Origin: Tamarix chinensis
Lineage: Eukaryota; Streptophyta; Magnoliopsida; Caryophyllales; Tamaricaceae
Direction: 5' to 3'
Assembly: GCA_030549775.1 (NCBI GenBank)
Contig: CM060180.1
Coordinates: 78,771,672-78,835,671, forward strand
Length of the DNA: 64,000 nt
The position numbers were made by a program, and so were the translations under genes. The stretch's first letter is position 1; each line of letters opens with the position of its first letter. The notes below the pieces were generated by a model. The model searched no databases. It was not told where the DNA came from and worked only from the letters and a program-made list of their open reading frames with translations. Shown piece after piece: positions 22,976 through 35,830 of this stretch.

Positions 22976-25925
22976 TAGCAGTAATAGAATGTTAGGAACA
23001 TTTAATAGACTTATGTGTAACTTTTTCTTGTATTTTTATTTTTAAAGTTAGTAACCGAAGTGGATCGATATTCATTAAATTTAGTGAACCCCTTTTTTCG
23101 TTATATTCTTACCTTGAAACTATTGAAAAATTATGTATTGGTTAATTGTTAGGACAAGATTTTTCAAGTATGTTTACCTATAATCTAAACCAATATGCTA
23201 AAAGAACTAATAGATCATAGGTATAGGGAAAGAAAATCCCCATAACATTATTAGTCAAAGAATTAAAATAGATTAAGTAACAGTTAAGGTTGAATTTGAA
23301 GAAGTTTTAATAAGGTAGCGAAATTGAATTATTACTTGAGGATATGTAGTGAAAGGCCAAAAATAAATGCTCTTATAGTAGTACTATTATTTTTGTAGTT
23401 ACGTAAATTTTTGATAGCTATGGTAAGAAAGTTATAAATCTTGGTGAATGAAATCTAGCATGTACTAAATTTTCACTTGACGATGCACATAGGTCGATGA
23501 AATAATGTTGCTATGGATAATATTTTAGTAATTAAATTATTTAATTATAATTGATATTAAATTATAAGTTAATTAGAATAAAGCAAATATACATAATCTA
23601 TTTTTAATTTAACAAATATACTAACAATAATGTTTCAATTTACATATTTAAATTACTCAAAAAGTTCAATTTCAACAATAAAATATTTCTTACTTCTTAT
23701 TATATTTTTATTGTCTTAAATAATTTGTGTATGTAAACCTACTTGATTTAAAAAATATTAAACTTTAATTACATGGTGCATATAATTTATTTAGAAATTA
23801 TACAATATTTATTTTTATGTATAATGTTAGTTTTATTGTGATTTTGACTTTTGAGATCATGGGTAAGAAAAATTAATGATTAATTTTTTAAAATTTATAT
23901 TCATTCATAGTAAATATTTGTTCATGTTGAGTTTGCATTGACAAATAATTTTAAATATGGCATGCTATACTCTTTTACTAATATGTAATTATAATATTGA
24001 TTGGTTTAAATTTGTCATTGTGGAGCAAAAATGGTCAATTGGATTAAAATTATAGGACTGTAATAGTAACATAAACCTCTAAATACTTAAGATATATTTT
24101 ATTAAATATTATTTATTTACCTTTATGAGGACCAATGGTTTCATTAATGTTTTCCTTTAAAGGAATATATCATCAATAATTATTTGGCCTTATGTGCATA
24201 GAATTAAAAGGATAAATTAAAAGATCAGACGACCATGTTTTAAGGCATCATGTAACATGTAATTGAGGTTGAGTACAAGTTATATAGGTTATTTTATGAT
24301 TAGGATTTATTTGAAATTTTAGAAGTGGCATACAAATGAGTGATTTAACTCTATGGTGATGTTCCACAATCAATTGTCATCTATTAGCTTGACTCTATCT
24401 GTAATATATAACATAATTATATCACTTGCAATTCTACATGGAGATGTACTTTTTTATTGTGCCATGCTTTGAAAATTTTATCTTATGAAATGAATATCCT
24501 TTTTTGATGTATTTGTTGTTCAAGCTATTCACACAGGAATTAAGGAAATCTGTTGAATCTAGAGCTATGGGAAGTATAATATATATCCTAATACACTACT
24601 CATTTATAACCTTGAATATATTTTTGTTTGTGCTCGTTTGTTTCTTCTTGGTGTGCCTTTTATAGACATATAGATGAATCACTTAAAACAATTATATTAC
24701 CCTGTCTAGAATAATATCAGCTAATAAGAAAAGATGACGACCTAGATTCTTGAATATTATGACTCATTAATTTAAGAGTGATGAATATGTATATTATAGT
24801 ATACATTAATTTTGACATTATAATAACTCTTTCGTCTTAATTTTTAGCATTGTTAGAGGCTTCTCTTATCAAATAAGGCAAGCTATATATATCTATTTTA
24901 ACAATTACTAGTATTATTATTTTATTCACTCTTTTCTTATTCATATGATGACTCTACAAATTTTTATTTTGGTTTTGAGTTATAATTGATGCTATTTTTG
25001 ATATATGATCTCATTAGGTAACATTGTTTTTATATGAGTATCAATCATGCTAAAAATTATACTAAAAATCAATATTAAATTTGATAGCTAAAAATGACAT
25101 CCTTTTTCTTTTTTCCCCTCCTTGATTTGTTAATATCAAAATTAATAATTTGGATATCACTTTTGAGATAACTATAATATACTTTTTGGAATAAGAGTAG
25201 TAGGGAATCAAGATTGGATACCTATGTGGAAAAAAAGTAAGTTGTTAGATATTTCATATATTTTTGTATGGTTTACAATAAGAAAGAAAGAGAGGAAATT
25301 ATTTAAATTATGAATATTTTATTCATTTATTATCATCCTATATATCATCTAACTTGTTTAAGTTTATATAGAAATGCAAATTAAGTTATGTCAATGAATA
25401 AAAAATTGATGAAATTGAATCGATCATCACTTAATATTTGGAAGGGATTAATCATTTTCTAGATATTGCTTTTAGCATGTTGCATACAAATAAACATTTA
25501 TAATTGAAAAGAATAATTAGTTGTCCATTTAATAATTGCGCTAATGTGCATTTAAAAAAAAAGAAAAAAGAAAGAAAGAATTGAAGTTCAATTTCATTTG
25601 TTGAAGAATGGAATTCTATAATGTTATGTCATATGAGATGGTCATGGTGAGGTGTTGAATGTCTCCCCATATGAACATGAGACTTCTATTGCTTATGATG
25701 ACATGATAGAGATGTTAGAAGTTGGTTGTAGTGTGGGATAGATGGATTATTTAGTGAATGATGGTAGAAATGAACATAACTTCACCTTAACTAACCTACT
25801 AGTGAAGTATATTGATTCTATCACCTCTTAAAGGAGTATAAACAACATTTGACTTTGGATGGTTATAGAGTTTCAAAGTTGGGGTACCTTATGAAGTTGC
25901 TACATCTTAAGTGTATAAACCATTG
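22976..25925. other. AT-rich DNA, no recognised feature
   Basis: I find no domain, terminal repeat or LTR boundary. Around 25660-25830 one plus-strand frame stays open for stretches with one stop (containing YDDMIEMLEVG and FTLTNLLVKYID), but I cannot assign it. This is the left flank of element C. Confidence 0.5.
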
Positions 25926-26686
25926 GTGTGATGATGTAGGAGCATCCAAAGATGATCCTTAAGGTATTGATTTGACATACTTATTTTATGAGCCAATTAT
26001 ATTGTTTGTCTTTGATGATAATTCAGTAACTAATTTTAATGATATTGCCTTAATTCATTATTGCAAGCATGTAACATATTTTCAGGAAGATAATCAAATC
26101 ATATAAGAAGTCAACATACTTAAGATTTACACCTGTTATAAGCTATTGCAAAGGAAGCTATGTTGTGCATGAAAGTCAAAGTCAAGAAGACCTAGTCAAC
26201 CTTTGAAAGTCAATATTATTGTCTTGTTGTAAAATGTTTTTATGTAAACATAGCTTACTTTGTTGGTAATAGTATTTTTGAGCCATGTGTTATATAAAAT
26301 GTAAATATATTATAATACTAGATATGTGTGTGTTAACCATTTGTGTGTCATGTGGCTGAACTAGTGTGCTAGTTAAAAATGCCCTAAATCCCTATATAAG
26401 CATAGAATGTCGACACTCATTTTAGCATGTTGGATAATTTTTGATATTGAAATATAATACAAGTAAATACTTGGTTAATTATCTCATTGTGATTGAATAC
26501 CCATTTTAAGACTATTTGGAATCATCTTAGATTTGTGATATTCAAATTGGTTTCTTTGAATATTTTTGACTTCTTTGATTTCTTGATTGAGTTCTTGCTT
26601 GAATATTCAAGTTACTATTCGAATTCCAAGTCAAAAAAATCCTAATCTTTAACTCTTTCAGTTTAATCTTCATCCTCTTGGAAGAT
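25926..26686 (+). mobile_element. 5' LTR of element C
   Basis: Begins around TGATGATGTAGGAG and shares landmarks in order with 57713-58490: an AGGAAGAT segment, CCATGTG, AGTGTGCTA, a TATA box in CCTATATAAG (26390-26399) and TCGACACT just after it. The two LTRs are strongly diverged by eye, so C is old. The exact first base and target duplication are not certain. Confidence 0.65.
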
Positions 26687-26698
26687 TTGTATCATACG
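26687..26698 (+). other. Probable primer-binding site of element C (decayed)
   Basis: TTGTATCATACG resembles the initiator tRNA-Met complement TTGGTATCAGAGC with one gap and several mismatches, and sits at the expected LTR end. Confidence 0.4.
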
Positions 26699-27519
26699 AT
26701 ACCTCCTTTAGTAAAATTTTGAAGGTTCAAAATGGGACATTAGATTTGTAATCGTCCCAAATCTTATGATGAGTGTTATAGGATCATCCGTGATTTAGGT
26801 CTAAATTACATACAAATTCATGCATGTATAAACAATTACATCATCAATTAGAGTGAAAATGCTGGTGTATAAGAATGTTCCAATACCATACCTCAAGGTG
26901 GAAGTTGGAAAAAGGCTCCCCCATAAAATTTTATGGTATTTTCCTCTAAAGCATTTATTCTTTGTATCTTTAACCTTTAAAGTTGATTTTCTTCTATCTT
27001 TTGTGTCCCTTTATTAAACTTTCACAAATATACTTTACATATTAAAGAAAAATTCATCTTCTAATTGTACCTTTTAAATTTGCAGAATTAACTTAATTAC
27101 TTCTTCATTCATTCTGCCAACCTACATTCGAACATTAAGTGTTTTGGTTCCACAAAGATGTATCTTCAATTGCTCGAACTATACTTGAACATTCATTGAA
27201 TTCTCTTTATCCTATTCCATTTTTCACTTACATTCACTCATTAGTAAGAAATTATTATCATTATTAAGGTTCCATTCAACATATTTAAATTTTATTCATT
27301 GATTCTTGTTTGTGCACATTCGATTTTATTATCTATCAGGAACTCTTCTTAATGCATCGAGAATTAGTGGGAATATTTTCAACAAATTCTCTTACCTTTC
27401 TATTCCATATTATTTACCAATAAGTCTACAAGATTCTTGAAGCTCCATTAAGAAACCATGAAGAACCAATTTGAACTATAAACGCATGTTCACTCAAGTT
27501 GATTTCAGCAAAGTGTAGT
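26699..27519 (+). other. Leader of element C
   Basis: AT-rich and non-coding between the probable PBS and gag. No feature recognised. Confidence 0.4.
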
Positions 27520-28640
27520 AGTCATAGATGAAGAAGTGTCTATGAAGCATATGTTTGACATTCTTCAACAACTTGTAGCAAGTGTACATGCCACTAACAC
27601 AGATACATTAACTCCCTACCATTCAAATCAAACTTCAAAGACTAGAGATGAGGGTAGCTGGCCAAGAGACCCTTTAACACATGCACAACACCATGGAATC
27701 TATCCATGACTGAGTTAAAGGCATGATGAGAAGAGCCTTCCAAGCACAAGGTAGCCACGATAGCAACTAAATAGAATATGATTAAAGGATGAATGAAAAT
27801 GGATCCACCAATTTTCAACATAATAAAAAAGCCCATGAAAATCATCAACAAAGCTATAACCATATTAAAGATAATGGTATTAAACTTGACCTTCCTGATT
27901 TTTATGGTGAATTGTATATTGAGTTACTTTTTGAATGGTTGCATGAAATAGAAAATATATTTGAATTTATATATTATGATGATGTACATATATGTAAGTT
28001 AGCAACTATCAAATTTAAAAAGTTTGCTAGTGTTTGGTATGACAATATCAAGAGAACTCGTGAAAGGCAAGAACATTATAAAATCAAGTTATGAGATAAA
28101 TTGAAAAAACACCTCTGGAAGAAATTTATTCCTAATAAGTATGAATAAGAAATGTATATTAAATTGACTAATCTTAGGTAAGGATTACTTAGTGTAGAGG
28201 AACATAGTAGGGAATTTGAAAGATTATAACTCTTGTGTGAAATGCAAAAAAGAAAAGAATAAAAGTATGCTAGATACTTAGGTAGCCTTAATATCTTGAT
28301 TAGAGAAAAAGTTGAAATGTTTGTCTATGATTCTCTTCATGATTTAACTAAGTTAGCTTTGAAATGTGAAATACAAACTAAGTATACTAAGGTCTGTGCT
28401 AAAAAAAATTGTTTTAACTTCTACTTCAACAAGAAAACTATTCAAATGCATCTACTTTAAAATATGGAACAAATGTATCTTCAACTAATGATAAGAAATT
28501 AAACTTTAACCAAGATGAAAATGTAAAAACAAGTAAATGTGATATCTAATAAAAAATGTTTTAAATATAAAAGATATGTTCATTTTGCTAGGGAATGTCC
28601 TAATGAAAGAGTATTAACCTTCATGAAATAACAACTATGG
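27520..28640 (+). pseudogene. Gag of element C
   Basis: The open 101-codon stretch 27789-28094 holds the diagnostic gag core LDLPDFYGELY, FEWLHEIENIFEF, LATIKFKKFASVWYDNIKRTRERQ. Reading on through stops come FIPNKYE, SVEEHSREFERL, ARYLGSLN, VYDSLHDLTKLAL and a degenerate zinc knuckle CFKYKRYVHFAREC (first x2-C is Tyr). An N-terminal coiled part, MKHMFDILQQLVASV, starts near 27545. The composition is that of chromovirus gag, Galadriel-like by my recognition; I am less sure of the clade. Confidence 0.75.
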
Positions 28641-29200
28641 AAGAATGTGATGAACATTATGACCTATAAAATGATTCTAATATTGATACCATGAGTATGT
28701 ATGAAGAGGATTGTAATCTATGATTTGTACTTTAAAGGGAATTAAAAATCCAACCTGATAATCCACCTACATAAAGGGATATATTTTTAAAGCTACGTAT
28801 ATAATTGGTGATAAGGTTTTGTAAAGTCATCATAGATTGTGATTCATATACTAATGCTGCTAGTGAAATGAAGGTTAAACAATTAGGTTTAGTGGCTACT
28901 AATCATCATAAACCATACTCATTATAATGGATTAATAAAGATATAGGTTCTATTAGATAAGAAAACCCTAATTACTTTTTGTATTAGTAACTATCATAAT
29001 GAAGTATTATGTGATGTATTGCTTGTGGATGCTTTTGGTATTATACTATGAATACGGTGGCAATATAATATAAATGCAATTCACTATGGTGTGACTAATG
29101 AATATATTGTGCTTAAAGGTAAAAACAAGAATAAATTGAAACCATCTCAATATGATCTTATCCAACTTGTAGAGTAAGAATAAGTTTATTCTTACATAAA
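28641..29200 (+). pseudogene. Protease region of element C
   Basis: Linker MSMYEEDCNL, then VIIDCDSYTNAASEM. The active site has become D-C-D where fragment B still has D-S-G, so it is inactive. The block WQYNINAIHYGVTNEY ends the protease, followed by KGKNKNKLKPSQYDLIQL, which leads into RT. Confidence 0.7.
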
Positions 29201-29269
29201 AAATATATTATTTTCTACATTGAGGAAGAGGGTGGTTGCTATGATTTAGTAGTAAAAGAATTCCCATTT

Positions 29270-29789
29270 GGGGAAAACAATTCTATCAAGTTAAACTTTA
29301 CTAGATTAATTGATGAATATAGTGATGTATTTCCTAATGACTTACCTCCTATATTACCATCTATTAGAGGTATAGGGAATGCTATAGATTTAATTTCTAG
29401 AATACCTTTACCTAATCAACTTGCTTATGGATGTTATCTAGAATAAGCTAAGCAATTACAAAGATAAATATAAGAACTAGTAGATACAAGTTATGTGAAA
29501 GAAAGTATGAGTCCTTATTGTGTTTGTACCTTATGTATTCCTATGTTTAAGGTAACTTGTGATGCTGGCAAGTTAGGTATAGGAGGATTTATTTCACAAA
29601 AAGACCTAGTGCATAGTTTAGTAAAAGAATAAATGATGAAGCTAAATTAAAATATCTAACATATGACAAGGAATTCTTTTCCATCATACATAGTTTAGAT
29701 ATATAGAGTCATTATTTAATGCCTAAACCCTTTGTACTACATTCTGATCATGAGAGTTTAAAATATTGACATGGTCAAAAGAAATTTAG
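29270..29789 (+). pseudogene. Reverse transcriptase-RNase H of element C with a large internal deletion
   Basis: Starts with DEYSDVFPNDLPPILP and the RT N-terminus (LPNQLAYGC, SYVKESMSPYCVCTL). At about 29545 it jumps directly to CDAGKLGIGGFISQ, the RNase H start. The whole RT palm and thumb, roughly 1 kb in a complete element, is missing. RNase H continues with YDKEFFSIIHSLD and FVLHSDHESLKY and stops at solo LTR D at 29789. Confidence 0.75.
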
Positions 29790-29880
29790 TGTAACACTCC
29801 CAAAATTTACTACTAAAAAGTTTTATTTTTAATAGTTTTATGCAAAAGCAAGTATAGTAAATTTTAGGGTGCTACTTCCA

Positions 29881-29926
29881 CAATTAGTACCATATCAGTT
29901 TCCTTACACTATTCTGATACCAAGTG
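29881..29926 (-). other. 46-nt conserved hairpin block, LTR D
   Basis: Arms CAATTAGTACC (29881-29891) and GATACCAAGTG (29916-29926). On the minus strand one arm continues as CTTGGTATCAGAAT, close to the primer-binding site TTGGTATCAGAGC. Confidence 0.7.
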
Positions 29927-30429
29927 CTAAGGCTAGAAAATATATTTTAGTTAAATTTCAAGAATACATTTACAAATCAAAGTAGCACCATAGTTAAGGT
30001 TAACTCACCTTCTAAGCAAAACCCACTAATCGTGGTTATAAAGAAAATGTTAGTAGAAAAGATGTATAAAGATTTTCATGAAAGAAATAAAAGGAATTCC
30101 CGGTTTGAAACATACGTTAGCACCCCATATAACCTATAGTCTCAATCCAAAAGATAAGTCCTAAAAGGAGCATGTGGTTTAATCTACAAAGGACACTATC
30201 CATTGAATAGGTAGGGGCCCAGTATTATAGTACCGAGTAACTCTTTATATAAGACTAACATATAAGGCTCGCATACAAGACATCAAACATGTATTCATGG
30301 AATGGTATATATATCATCTGAAATGCAATAATTACTTAGAAAGCTATATGCATTAGTAGGATATATTAGTTCATTCATTACTATTTGTATTCAAGCAATT
30401 AGCGTCATAATTAGCCATCTCTTGAATTA

Positions 30430-31230
30430 TATCCATGTGAGTACAGGGACCCCACTATTTTAAGTGGTGGAAGAAAATAAATACTCTAAGGCAGAATGTA
30501 TCTGATTACTATTATAACAGGTGCACTGGTAAACATGTACATCTCCAAGGTAAGATGTCCTTGACCACTATTATAATCGGTGGATTAGTAATCATCCTAC
30601 ATCTAGTCCTGACCCACGTGGTGTTGGGAGCTCCACTATTATAACTAGTGGATTGGGAATTACTACTCCAGGGCATAACACACCTAGCTACTATTATAAC
30701 TTGTGGACTAATAAGCATATACAAATCCAGGGCAAAACACTTCTAGCCACTATTATAATTAGTGGACCTGTAATCATCCTACATCTGGTCCCGACCTACG
30801 TGGTATTCCAATATAAGTGATTAGTGTCTTTTCCATAGATTATTACCATCTAAAGGTTTAACTTATTGAGTTCAGGACCCCCATAATTATAATTGATGGA
30901 CTAGTAAACATGTACATCTCTAAGGTAATATTTGTCTGGCCACTATTATAACTGGTGGACTAGTAATCATCCTACACTTAGTCCCGACCCACGTGGTGTT
31001 CCATTATAAATGATTAGTTTCTTTTTCATAGATTATTACTATCCAATGGTTTAACTTATTGATCTCAGACCCCCACTATTATAACTGGTGGATTGGGAAT
31101 AACTACTCTAGGGAAAATACACCTGGCCACTATTATAACTAATTGACTTGTAAATATATACAAATCTAGGGCTAAATGCTCTTAGCCACTATTATAACTA
31201 GTGGACCGATAAACATCCTACATATGGGCC
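30430..31230 (-). repeat. Tandem CCACTATTATAA / GGTGGA units of LTR D
   Basis: At least ten copies of CCACTATTAT followed by AACTGGTGGAC or close variants, alternating with CAGGGCAAAACAC and GTGGTGTTCCA spacers. The densest such block in the window. Confidence 0.8.
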
Positions 31231-32294
31231 TAGATCAATGATCTTCCACTTTAAATGATTAGTATTTTATTCATGTCTTATCTACTAAGTAACCCCCATC
31301 TAGAAATGCACATATCAATAGACACTCCCAAATTTATTACCATTCTACCAACCCAGACTTCCTGAAAAACCCTATCCCTTGACCTGTAACATCTACATCC
31401 TCTAAGACTCCAAGATCCCTAGAAATTTTCCACCAACCTCATAACAAACGTAGAAACCTCACATATATGGGTTAAGATCCATTCTCCTTTTCCTCTACCT
31501 ATGCTCACCATCTCCTACTAGGATTTTTCCTTGAAACCATAATCTGGCCTATGTAGACCTAGTCTCTCTTTTCCTTACTTAACCCACATCTCCCCTGATT
31601 CAAACACTATCACCATAATTACCCTAAATCTAACCTCATAGCCCAACTCTTTAATCCCTACATATAATAATGACAACCTTGTTTGTCACCCCTAAAAACC
31701 CTAATATTTTGCTTTCTTCTTTCATACCTTATTCTCTTACACAACTTTACCCTTTATTTGGCTTGACACCATGTGTTAAACCCCTCATGACAACACTAAT
31801 GTCCACCTAACTTCTCAACCTTTCCCCACGACATCTATCCTTAGAGTTGTTTCACTGAATCCCTAGTTTATGCCCATAGGTACCTTCTTATCAACTCATG
31901 TACTAAAACTTTCCCAAGTACACAAACCACCCAAAACACATTTTCCTCTCCAAGGTTAACCCCAAAATAAGACTTCCCCATGTAAATATTTCCCCCATGC
32001 AAAGTACACGCTCCCATGTAATGCTCAAACTTCCCATGAGTGTTTTCACCCTAACCCTTAAAATTATTATTATTTCTCCTTTTATTTTCTCTACCATATT
32101 TCACGAGACACCTAGGACATTCTCCACATATCACCTCACTCACTCCACCCTCTTTATTTTTTATAGTCTCCTATAGCTACTCAAGTCCCACCTAAGGTAT
32201 TTAGGCATACATATATTAATATTTCAACCATACGCAAGATTATGTCCATCTAACCACACGTACAACAAAATAATGGAAATCATGCTCACTATAC

Positions 32295-32341
32295 CTTAGC
32301 TTCTTGCAAGTCAAGCTCCACCACACACATACTTGGTTCAC
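32295..32341 (-). other. Diverged exon-like cassette in LTR D
   Basis: The minus strand reads GTGAACC ... GGTGGAGCTT ... AAGCTAAG followed by GTATAG. It resembles the A/I/H cassette in start, the GGAGC core and donor, but is shorter (about 47 nt) and lacks the acceptor AG. Confidence 0.3.
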
Positions 32342-32399
32342 ATACACATATATTTACACATAACATACTAAAACACCCATTACGCATAATACTTATAAC

Positions 32400-33330
32400 A
32401 TAACCCAAATCTTAACTATATCATTACTTCCGCACATAATCACCTTTTTAAAAAACTTAGCATTTACATTTATTATTATAATTATCCTTGACCTCTAAAA
32501 TTACATAATACCCCTATTCCATATATTATCACCATTTATACCCAAACAAGAAGTATTAATACCACCAAACCTTGTTTCCACACATAATCACCCTTTAACA
32601 TTAGCATGTAAATTTATTAGTACAATCATTCTTACAACTCTAAAATTACCAAAATGCCCCTATTCTATATATTATCACCATTTATACCCAATATGTATTG
32701 TTAACACCTCAAAACCCCCATTCACATTCATGGAAACCTTTAGTAGCTATCATGCATACTTATTAAGTTGACTCTCATTACACATACCAAATTACTAAAA
32801 TACTCCTAGGCTATAAAATACTAACAATCGTACCCAACCATGTACTACTAACACCAAAAAATCCTTGGTATTAGTCTTAGCACTAATCATCACCTATTAT
32901 GTTTGTTTATTTATGCATACTCCACTTTGCATGCAAAATTACTAAAATTCTCCTAGAAACAAAAATATTAATAGTCATGCCCCCTACGCATTAGCAACAT
33001 ATAAAACCCTTAGTGTTATTCTTAGCACCACTTATTCCTTAACCACTGCATTTATATCAATTATCACCATCATACATTAAAATTTACTTAAATATCCCTA
33101 GACCTTAAAATATTGATATTTATACTATCACGTACATTTATACTCCACCAAAACCCCATCTCCACACTAAATAAGATTACTAACACATTAGGCATCCCAC
33201 TTACGTTCAAACACCCCAAGGTGTCCAAATGACCAAATTGTCCCTAGGGCTCCTATTAATTCTAGTTCACTATAAGTGTCCATACTCTCTTAACCTAGTA
33301 TGTATATACCCATAACACTCATCATCAACA
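32400..33330 (-). repeat. Six-copy tandem array, period about 146 bp, in LTR D
   Basis: The phrase AAAATTAC(T/C)AAAAT followed by CCCCTA or CTCCTAG recurs at about 32497, 32642, 32789, 32935, 33079 and 33226, spaced 144-147 bp. Each unit also holds an ACCCAA...TATTA...ACCAAAACC block. Copies are diverged. Confidence 0.7.
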
Positions 33331-33739
33331 TTAACCCCTTTTTCTTAGTCACCCCTTTCACACATATCACACCATATATAAGGCAACATAATAATCATGG
33401 AATTGGAAAGTAAAACCACATATTTACATAAATCATATACCCCAAATCCTAATATACTAGCATACGATAATCCATATATTTTAGTGAGTATAATGGTTAC
33501 CTTATTTCCAACAAAACCAACCTTAATTGGTATCCTGATTTAACATGCTTAAGATCTGATTAATGAAATTCTATACCTAAGATAATGTCACAAGTGTAAT
33601 ATATTAGACAAATAAAAGATTGATTTTTACTAAAACTTATTAATTTTAGGTGTATAACATTATTAACTATTGAATACCTTAATTTAGGCTAATAAGTGTC
33701 AAATGACACAACATAACTCATGCTACCATATAATATGAG

Positions 33740-34930
33740 CCATATGAAGGGGTAAAAGAGGTAAAGAAAAGGAAGGAGGGGAGGGGGCTCAAGTAGGTTT
33801 GAGGGAGGGTGCACTGGGTGGTTGTTGGGTGCAGGGGTGAGGTAGGGTGTAAGGGTTGGTTAGAGGTAAGAGTATGGTGGCTTAAGGGTGGAAGAGATGG
33901 TGGAGATGACTATAAGAAGACGATGTAGTGAAGGGAGGGAGAAGAGGAAGAAAGGGAAATAAGAAGAGAAGAAAAGGGGGAGGGGCAGCTGGCTCAATTC
34001 AAGTGGTGTAGGGATGATGTTGGGGTGGTATCTAGTAGCCTAGGGGAGGTTGAGGCGGTGGCAGAAGGGAGAAGGAGAGGTGGATTAGGCGATAGTGCAA
34101 GGGAGGGTCGAAGGGAAGAAGGAAGGAAAAGGGAGGGTTAGGTCATAGGGTGGTCGGTGCCAACAGCTCAGGATGGTGTAGGAAGAGGGTGGCATGGTGG
34201 CTGGTTGGTTGGTAGAGGCAGCGGAGGGAAGCTAGGGGACTTGGAAAATGAAAAATAAGGGGGAAAGAAGGAAATAAAAAGAAAAAATGGTTAGTAGGAA
34301 GAGGGAGGGCTTGAGGGAGAAGTGAGGCAGAAAGAAATGAAAGAAGAAGAAGAAAAAGAAGAGAAGAGAGGGAGGGGGAGAGTGCGGGGTAGGTGGTGCA
34401 GAAGGGGGGTTGTTGTCACTTATAGGCTATGGTAGGGTGATAGGGGAGAAAGGGGTAGAGGCAGGATAACAAGGAAGAAGGGGGACCTAGGTTACTAGAC
34501 TAGAAATGGAAAGAAATGACAGGAGAGGGAGGGTGGTGTAGGTGTTAGTTTGTGGTGGTACAGGAAAGGATGTAAGGCGTAGGAGGAAAAGGCATGTGAG
34601 GGGTTAAGGGGCATTTGGTTTGGAGATTCAGGGAAGAAGAAAGGGAGAAAAGAGTTGTATATGGGAATGAGGGAGATGGGTAAGAGCACGTTGGCCTATG
34701 AGAGAGAAAGAAAGGAAGAGGGGAGGAGGAAGGTGGGATGGCCCAAGGAGGGAGAGGAGGAAAAGAAAGAAGAACGAAAGGGGAAGAAGAGGAGGCAGGT
34801 GTAGGTTGGCTTGACGAGAGAAGGAAGAAAGGAAAAGAGGAGGGGGCTGGGCTAACCCAAAGAAGAAGGGAAGAGGAAAAGAAAGAAAGGAAAAAAAGAA
34901 AGAAAGAAAGAAGAAAAGGAAGAGAAAAAG
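33740..34930 (-). other. GA-rich (CT-rich on minus) stretch of LTR D
   Basis: Nearly 1.2 kb of purine-rich DNA at the place of the CT-rich block in the other LTRs. Short open frames (34495-34689, 34738-34995) are low complexity with no domain. Confidence 0.7.
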
Positions 34931-35134
34931 GAAAAATATTTTTAGAATTAAGATTAGAAATTAGGATAAAATTAGTTTTTGAAAAAAAATATTAAATTAG
35001 TTTATCTCAAATTTAGGTATTTATTTACTATAATACTTTGGTAAAAATTATAGATTTGGGATTTATTTAGATAAGAGAGTGAGATAAAATGATAAAAATA
35101 ATCATATTTAATTTATCAAATAATTCCATCTATT

Positions 35135-35498
35135 TAAGCTTAATAGACTTTGTGTACCGAGATCAAGTATAAGTGATTTACTTATCAAAGAATTACATAA
35201 AAGAACTATAGTAGGATATTTTAGTACTCAAAATACTTTAGAAATATTACAAGAGAATTTATATTGGCCATGCATAGCAATAGGTGTAAAACATATAGTA
35301 AAATGATGTGTTGCTTGTACAAAGAGTAAAATATATAGACTATTGCCTATGCCTAACAGACAATAGGAAGCAGTTTTTATGGACTTTATCTTAGGGTTTC
35401 CTAGAAAACAATAAGATAGATATTCTATTATGGTTATGGTAGATAGATTTTCTACGATGGCTCATTTTGTTCCATGCAATAAAACTGATGATGCTACA
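35135..35498 (+). pseudogene. Integrase of element C, N-terminal part
   Basis: LCVPRSSISDLLIKELHK, then the zinc-binding module (TLEILQENLYWP, CVACTKSK) and the start of the catalytic core with the first Asp in FMDFILGFPR and [22 protein letters not shown]. The reading frame is cut at 35498 by element E and resumes at 56968. Two or three stops. Confidence 0.8.
35494..35498 (+). repeat. Target-site duplication of element E, left copy
   Basis: CTACA next to the LTR start TGTAATGCC. The right copy CTGCA (56968-56972) has one difference. Removing E and one copy rejoins the integrase frame of C. Confidence 0.75.
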
Positions 35499-35640
35499 TG
35501 TAATGCCCCATATTTTTGTAAATGGTGGATTGCTAATTATGCCAAATATTGGGCCTTTAATTTTTATTTAATATTATGATTTGGTTTGGGATAAATTTAA
35601 TTTGAAATTATGTTAAAAAATGGAGTTTAATGAGTTTTGT

Positions 35641-35830
35641 AAGCAAACCAATTGATTGGTTCCATTAACCAATTAATTGGTTTGTCATTTTATCAAATTT
35701 TATTTTCTCAAATAAACCGTTTGATTGGTTAAGGAAAACCAATTGATTGGTTATGTAAAACCAATCGACTTGTGGTAGAATAGTTGAATGGTAGACCTAA
35801 AACCATTTACTGGTTTGTTGAGTGGTCATA
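35641..35830. repeat. Cluster of CCAATTGATTGG-type inverted motifs, E 5' LTR, first
   Basis: About six copies of AACCAATTGATTGGTT-like imperfect palindromes in 190 bp. The second cluster is at 37010-37240. Confidence 0.7.

Larger units (their letters stand above)
29790..35125 (-). mobile_element. Solo LTR D (about 5.3 kb) inserted in element C
   Basis: Starts TGTAACACTCCC at 29790, cutting RNase H of C. Integrase of C resumes near 35135. It carries the same module order as A and I: hairpin block, many CCACTATTAT units, a tandem array, and a GA-rich stretch (33740-34930). The outer end has drifted and lacks a clear GGGGCATTTCA, so its last base is approximate. Flanks TTTAG and TTTAA are a possible imperfect duplication. 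About 60 codons of C seem lost at the junction. Confidence 0.7.
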
